64,000 nt of DNA from Rhabdophis nuchalis. Lineage: Eukaryota; Chordata; Lepidosauria; Squamata; Natricidae. The stretch covers positions 373,036,419-373,100,418 of the forward strand of contig CM077643.1 in assembly GCA_039707465.1 (NCBI GenBank), read 5' to 3'. A model generated the notes under the pieces. It did not search any database and had not been told where the DNA came from. It saw only the letters and a list, made by a program, of their open reading frames with translations. Numbering within the stretch: position 1 is the stretch's first letter; each line of letters starts with the position of its first letter. Both the position numbers and the translations under genes were made by a program. This document shows, one piece after another, positions 59,057 through 64,000 of the stretch.

Positions 59057-59825
59057 CACGGTAGGTAGGTAGGTAGAGGGAGAAAGGAAGAAATATAGTA
59101 GGTAGGTAAGTAGGTGGATAGATAGGGAGAAATACAGTAGGTAGGTAGATAGGTAGGGGATGGATAGATAGATAGGGAGAAACACAGTAGGTAGGTAGGT
59201 AGAGGGATAGACAGAGAGGGAGAAATATAGAAGGTAGGCAGATAGGTAGATAGGGAGATAGATAAAGAGGGAGAAATACAGTAGGTAGGTAGGTAGAGGG
59301 AGAAAGCATGAAATACAATAGGTAGGTAAGTAGAGGGATAGACAGAGAGGGAGAAATACCATAGGTAGGTAGGTAGGTGTATAGATAGATAGCGAGTACT
59401 ACAGTAGGAAGGTAGGTAGAGGGATAGAGAGGGGGAAATACAGTAGGTAGGTAGATAGAGGGAGAAAGAAATACGTTAGGTAGGTAGGTAGAGGGATAGA
59501 TAGAGAGGGAGAAATACAGTAGGTAGGTAGGTAGAGGGAGAAAGCAAGAAATACAATAGGTAGATAAGTAGAGGGATAGACAGAGAGGGAGAAATACCGT
59601 AGGTAGGTAGGTAGGTAGGTAGGTAGGTAGGTAGGTAGGTAGGTAGATGTATAGATAGATAGCGAGAAATACAGTAGATAGGTAGGTAGATAGGTAGGTA
59701 GAGGGAGAAAGGAAGAAATATAGTAGGTAGGTAGGTAGGTGGAGAGATAGGGAGAAATACAGTAGGCAGGTAGGTAGGTAGAGGGATAGATAGAGAGGGA
59801 GAAATACAGTAGGTAGGTAGGTTGG
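58830..59825. repeat. GTAG/GATA/GATG microsatellite of the composite element
   Basis: Imperfect repeats built on a phrase of roughly 40 bp (GGGAGAAATACAGTAGGTAG) with pure GTAG, GGTG, GATG and GATA runs at 58878-59055. It is the reverse-strand equivalent of the array at 47225-49690. Confidence 0.95.
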
Positions 59826-59939
59826 GGGTTATATGGCGGTTGTGTGTATGTGTGCTGGTGTAGATCTACCCACAATTTGGTTGGCCGTTTAACCAGACTG
59901 GGCCACAGCAATGTGTGGCCGGGTATAGCTAGTGGATAA

Positions 59940-60985
59940 ATGTAATGACTTTTGACTTACGATTTACAGCAAAGCTGGTTTCCCAAATGACATTTCCCTC
60001 CAGTAAGAGTAGTGTGCGGAGGGCAGTAACGGTAGCTACAGAATCCATGGTGATTCTTCCTGCATTCTAAGGTATCAGGGGCAGGCTGAGAACTTCCTGT
60101 CATAATCAACAACAAAAAAATAGTTTATAGTGGAAGCTTCCCTATTCATCTTTGTCTTAGAAGTTTTGTTTGGAGAACTTGTGGAGGGAAAGCTAAGATG
60201 AGGGGACAGTGAGGGACTACTGGTCTAGGTAACCTGGTGTTAGATTTCCTGTTGTCACTGAGATGCTTCAAACCAGACTGCTGTGCATCAATCCTAATGC
60301 TTTTTTTAGATTCCTGTCCAGTTGGAAGGATGCAAAATTCCCTGACTGAACAATAAACTGTAGCTTTATTTCCCCCTTTAAAGTGATGGGCATCATCAAA
60401 GGCAAATCAGCCTTCTGAAGCTTTTTAAAAGCCCCAGGCCAAAGGGGTTCATGAAATTCAAATTCCTTGAAATTAGGCTTTCTGGCAGGCTCCTAGCTTT
60501 CCTAACCTTTGTAAATTGTTCAAGTACTTCATCAGGATAAGCCAAGTAATCTGGGCACAGTATTCACTGCAGGTTATGACGACATTGAAGCCAATAGACT
60601 GATTAGCATGGCATTCAAAAGTGAAAAAAGAATAGCATGATTAGAAATAAATGAAGCAGTTTTCTGCTATCTTATGGTAGTCCTATTAATGTTGATTTAA
60701 TTATTACAATAAATAACTAATATAATTATATATATTTTTAAAATATATAATTTTAAGTCTTTTAAAAGGTTACTAAATAATTCTAATTATCAATTAGTCC
60801 AATGCTTACACTAAACTGTGGTGGGTGGGTAAGATGTTATATTGGTCCATGAAGCAGTTGGGTATTTATTTTAATATTTTTATTTGCTAGTTTAGGCACT
60901 TTCAAGAGAAACAAGAATCTCATATTTCTATTGGTTTCTTCTTTCACCTTGATGTATTCCCTTCCTTTATCTTCTCCTTCATTTC
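59940..60985. other. Non-coding spacer
   Basis: AT-rich from about 60600. No exon or mobile-element end recognised. Confidence 0.4.
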
Positions 60986-60989
60986 AAAT

Positions 60990-61145
60990 GTTACATTTGC
61001 CTCCAGAAATGTAGATGCTCAATATTGGAAGTTTTTAGGATGAGAATGGACAGCCATTTGTCTGAAATAAGGTAGGGTCTCCTGCCTGGCAGGGGGTTAG
61101 AGGAAAAGATTCTCAAGGTCTCTTCCAACTTTGTTATCCTGTTCC
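60990..61145 (+). mobile_element. CR1 LINE extreme 3' end
   Basis: Matches the terminal CR1 sequence (ACAGCCATTTGTCTGAAAT, GGGTCTCCTGCCT, CTTCCAACTTTGTTAT). About 150 bp only. Confidence 0.7.
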
Positions 61146-61249
61146 TTAATTTTGAAGCAAAAGTTAATTACACTCTTGTTACTTTAATGTTCAAAACTGT
61201 AATGAGTATTGATAGCACATCCACATATCCACTCTATTGTAATTCTTCT

Positions 61250-63237
61250 TTTTTATATTGAAAAAGTTTTATTGGTTTTACATTTTTTCTATAGGGTAGG
61301 GTAAGGGATACAAAGAAATTTTGAGAGCATTCACGTCAGAGTCGTCGGCCCTTCCGAGACCTCAAAATACAGAGTATAAAATAACAAAAAAAAAAACATT
61401 TTTCATAACACTACAAGGTAAAAGCAAGTACATATACCTAAATTCTCAATTCCATGCTGTCAGACATTTACAAAAATCCAGATAAAATATTATGCAAAAT
61501 TGTTCAGAAAAATCAAGGCAAAGTTATTTTTTCGATCTAAGTCTCTTGGCTATTGTATCTTCTTTTTCTCCTCCCTGGCCCCCAGTGGGCGGGGCCGCGG
61601 CCCCCTCCGTCCCCCCTGAATCTTCCCCCAGGGCAGAGGAATGGTTTTTAAGAAAGGCTTCCGCCTCAACAACTGTTTTAATCCTCACTCTTCCTCCTTC
61701 CCAGAACACCAGCATCCCTTCGGGTGTCACCCACTTGAACCAAATCCCGTGATCAAATAAAATTTTTGACAAGAAGGAAAATTCCCTCCTTGCTTCTCGA
61801 ATCTTTCTAGGGATCTGCTTCAAGATAGCAACCTCTTTTTGTTGGTAAATTAATGGACTACCTCTCTGCGCTTTCAGGATTTCCTCTCTGGTTGACCTTC
61901 TAACAAATTTCACATGTATCTCTCTAGGCACTTCATTTATCCTGGCATATGCTGAGTTAATTCTGTAGGCTAGGTCAGTGTCCCCCCTGATCTCATCTTT
62001 AGGTTTTTGTAAATAGTCTGCTAAAATTGTGCTCATAAGATCAGGGAGGCATTCACCAGATTCCTCAAGAACGTTCTGAAATCTCAAAAAATGTATCATT
62101 CTTTCCATATCTATCCTAGACACATGCCCATTTGTTTCCCCAACCTCTTTAATAACATTTTTAATCTCTCCCTTAACCCCCACCAACCCCCCTTCCAATT
62201 CTTCAGTCTTCTGTGTGTTTTCCAGCATTTGCTTCCGTGTATCCAATAGCTCCTTCTTGAAATTGATGTTTTCTGCCCTCTGGGCCTGAATTTCTTTTAC
62301 CAAAGTTTGTATAACAGTTTCAAGAGAAGCCATCCGTTGTTCTAAACTTGCCAGTGCTGTTTCTTGAGCCATGATTAACTGTTAAAGTCAATGCCACCAA
62401 AATGGCGTTTTCAGGGTGGGGTTGGTGAGACTAACCGGGAGCCAAAAGTTCTGATCAAGGTTGAAACGTTGTAAAATTCAGGAACCAAGAGAGAGACAAT
62501 TTTCCAACTCAATAGTTATAATAGCGAAGGTACTCCAGAAAGGAAATCACAAATCCAGCAAGAGAAAAATTCTTCATCAATATCCAGAGAGAGTCCCAAT
62601 TGTAAAGAGACGCTGGGAATTTTCCATAGTTGAAATAATCAGGCAGGGACAAAGAAAAGCCACCTTCCACCGCCCATCTCAGAGCCCAGAGGAGAGAGTA
62701 GAAAAAAAATTTTTTTTTTAATCCAGCCAGACCTAGAAACAATGTTGCAAGTAGCCGCATACCACTTTCCCTTGTTAGAGACAGTCCGGATTTAAGATTT
62801 CCGCTTTCTCTTCCAGAGAAGCCATTTTAAAGTGCCGCTTAAGTCCGAGGGGGTTTTTTTGGAAACAAACACCCCCCTCCCAGTCCATTCAGCCTGGCTG
62901 GCAGCAAGGAAAAAAAAGTCTTTTTAAACTCACTCTCCCTCGCAGCTGAAGCCTCGGCAGACCTTCCGATCTCTCCGCTCAGCCCTCTACATTGAAGTGA
63001 ATGGCGCCGACAGCCGTTGGCGAAGGGAGAACCCCCCGCAGCATGTTCCTCCTTACCTAGGTCGCGGAGGGGAGCGCTCTCCCCACCGCCATGAGGAAGA
63101 ACGTCCTCTCCGAGCCGACCCTACGGGAGACTTCCGGTAACCGGAGCGTCTCGCCCCCGTGGGGGGGCAGAAAAGGCAACAAAGCGGCGAGCGAGCGCTA
63201 GGCTCGCCCATCGCCGCTGGAGCTGGAACCGGAAGCC
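61250..63237 (-). mobile_element. Full-length ORF1-only LINE (HAL1-like), copy 2, intact
   Basis: Flanked by a perfect 16-bp duplication CTATTGTAATTCTTCT (61234-61249, 63238-63253). On the minus strand: a GC-rich leader of about 860 bp starting GGGCTTCCGGTTCC, ORF1, a 270-bp 3' UTR with CAATAAAACTTTTTCAATAT and an A-rich end. About 1988 bp, matching copies 1 and 3 end to end. No ORF2. Confidence 0.9.
61524..62372 (-). CDS. L1 ORF1p-like protein of HAL1-like copy 2 (282 aa), intact
   Basis: ATG at 62372 (MAQETALASLEQRMASLETV). The coiled coil covers about residues 1-80, with heptads and a Gly-rich break (EGGLVGVKGEIKNV). The RRM-like region covers about 88-150 (HFLRFQNVLEESGECLP, ILADYLQKPKDEIRGD). 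The C-terminal domain covers about 150-245 (EVPREIHVKFVRRSTREE, FKWVTPEGMLVFWEGGRV). The tail is GGQGGEKEDTIAKRLRSKK. The absence of any disabling change, together with the perfect target duplication, points to recent insertion. The protein presumably binds RNA; mobilisation would need a reverse transcriptase supplied in trans. Confidence 0.9.
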   Translation of the reverse strand: MAQETALASLEQRMASLETVIQTLVKEIQAQRAENINFKKELLDTRKQMLENTQKTEELEGGLVGVKGEIKNVIKEVGETNGHVSRIDMERMIHFLRFQNVLEESGECLPDLMSTILADYLQKPKDEIRGDTDLAYRINSAYARINEVPREIHVKFVRRSTREEILKAQRGSPLIYQQKEVAILKQIPRKIREARREFSFLSKILFDHGIWFKWVTPEGMLVFWEGGRVRIKTVVEAEAFLKNHSSALGEDSGGTEGAAAPPTGGQGGEKEDTIAKRLRSKK

Positions 63238-63254
63238 CTATTGTAATTCTTCTA

Positions 63255-64000
63255 AGGCATCTATATGACAGAATGTTAAGAAACTCAAGGTATTATACAA
63301 ATATTGTTATATTGAAATAATATGCTGTACTAAAATGGAGAAAATAACCATTTTAGCTAGCCTGTATGGGTAGATTTCATGATATGTTAAAAGGTGAACT
63401 ATTTCTTTGTTAATACTATATGAATATACCTCTACTTTCTTCAAAAGCCATTCATTTAATTACTATTTTGTAATATTTTTATATTTGCAATGTTATACTT
63501 TTATTGTACATTATCATATCTTTTAGCTGTTATTCTTTTGTTGGAAGAAATGTCTTCTGGGTTCAATTCCAAGTGGAAAAAAAGACACTGGAAACATGGA
63601 GGCTGCTTGGAAAGATGTTTTAATGGTGGACAAGGTCACATGGCTTGAGTTCCTGAACAGAAAAGAGAGACCACATGGTTCCAGATGTTGGGTGAAGAAG
63701 AAAAAGAGACCAATATGTTGAAAGTTCCTGGTTTTATGCCCTCTCTGGCCTTTGATCTTGATCTTGTATTCTGTTTGGTTGTCATAGTCCCATGGGGCCA
63801 TGCAAGGGTAACTCTGTGTTTTGAATCCAACATTGGTTGAGCATTGCTTCTTCCCAGGTGCCCTGTGGTGAGATGGGTAAAGGGCTAATATATCATGTCT
63901 TAATCCCATCACCCTGGAGCTGAAGGGGGGATATCTTTGTTATGTAGAAAATACTGGCTCAGGTATTTTCATGGCCCATTGATAAAGGTAGGGGCTATTA
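63255..64000. other. Unassigned sequence, possibly an LTR or other repeat at the end
   Basis: 63255-63510 is AT-rich without features. 63520-63950 has a balanced composition and a 129-codon minus-strand frame without recognisable domain; its texture resembles dispersed repeat sequence, but no terminal repeat was found in the window. Confidence 0.25.

Larger units (their letters stand above)
57415..59932 (+). mobile_element. Helitron-like composite element carrying CR1 and microsatellite, copy 2
   Basis: Begins A|TCTATATAAATAAAAATG at 57415 and ends with hairpin GGCCACA-GCAATG-TGTGGCC (59901-59920), then GGGTATAGCTAG|T at 59932, again with A and T flanks. 57415-57715 matches 55998-55690 reversed, and 59822-59932 matches 47228-47125 reversed. 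The interior holds CR1 3' ends in sense orientation in two tandem copies (57735-58105 and about 58140-58830) and a GTAG/GATA/GATG array. Opposite orientation, different flanks and shared internal order show that the composite mobilised as a unit. Confidence 0.7.

Noticed and set aside
63523..63912. 129-codon minus-strand frame as a gene
   Set aside because: No recognisable domain, signal peptide or splice context; sequence texture suggests a dispersed repeat.

Overview
The window looks like a squamate, most probably snake, genome. It is AT-rich, lacks bacterial-style gene density, and is packed with CR1, L2, L1 and R4/Dong LINE fragments, hAT elements with 8-bp target duplications, Helitron-like ends, and long tetranucleotide microsatellites of the kind snake CR1 copies are reported to seed. 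The only host gene that reads cleanly is a three-exon cationic, Cys-rich secreted peptide of the beta-defensin/crotamine-like family (30562-32105, +).

Layout. 1-860: a minus-strand signal-peptide exon with TATA box and a phase-compatible downstream exon (possible second defensin-like gene, possibly decayed). 860-9340: AT-rich sequence, an L2 end, a 129-bp hAT MITE, and an L1-like fragment split by a 2.3-kb hAT element carrying a CpG-rich cargo, a palindrome and a minisatellite. 9340-17364: R4/Dong remnant, tRNA-SINE foldback, an ORF1-only LINE (HAL1-like), CR1 and a TIR element. 17365-27665: remnants of at least three defensin paralogues (introns, two broken exon 2s, duplicated 3' flanks) riddled with repeats. 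27666-35100: hAT in CR1, the intact defensin-like gene, then another paralogue reduced to promoter and exon 1. 35126-41160: second copy of the CR1+TIR block, then an L2 element interrupted by a divergent HAL1-like copy. 41510-45665: Ty3/gypsy gag-protease remnant interrupted by a full-length HAL1-like copy. 47125-55998 and 57415-59932: two opposite-strand copies of a non-autonomous Helitron-like composite carrying a CR1 3' end plus a GTAG/GATA array; the first is interrupted by a nearly intact 5.6-kb L1. 61250-63237: a HAL1-like copy with an intact 282-codon ORF1.

Biology. The host-gene story is a birth-and-death cluster: one intact gene surrounded by decayed duplicates sharing intron and flank sequence. 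The mobile-element story is an ORF1-only LINE family with several complete copies flanked by perfect 13-16 bp target duplications, and a Helitron-like unit that appears to have spread CR1-derived microsatellite seeds. Family assignments come from reading motifs and termini; no database search was possible.
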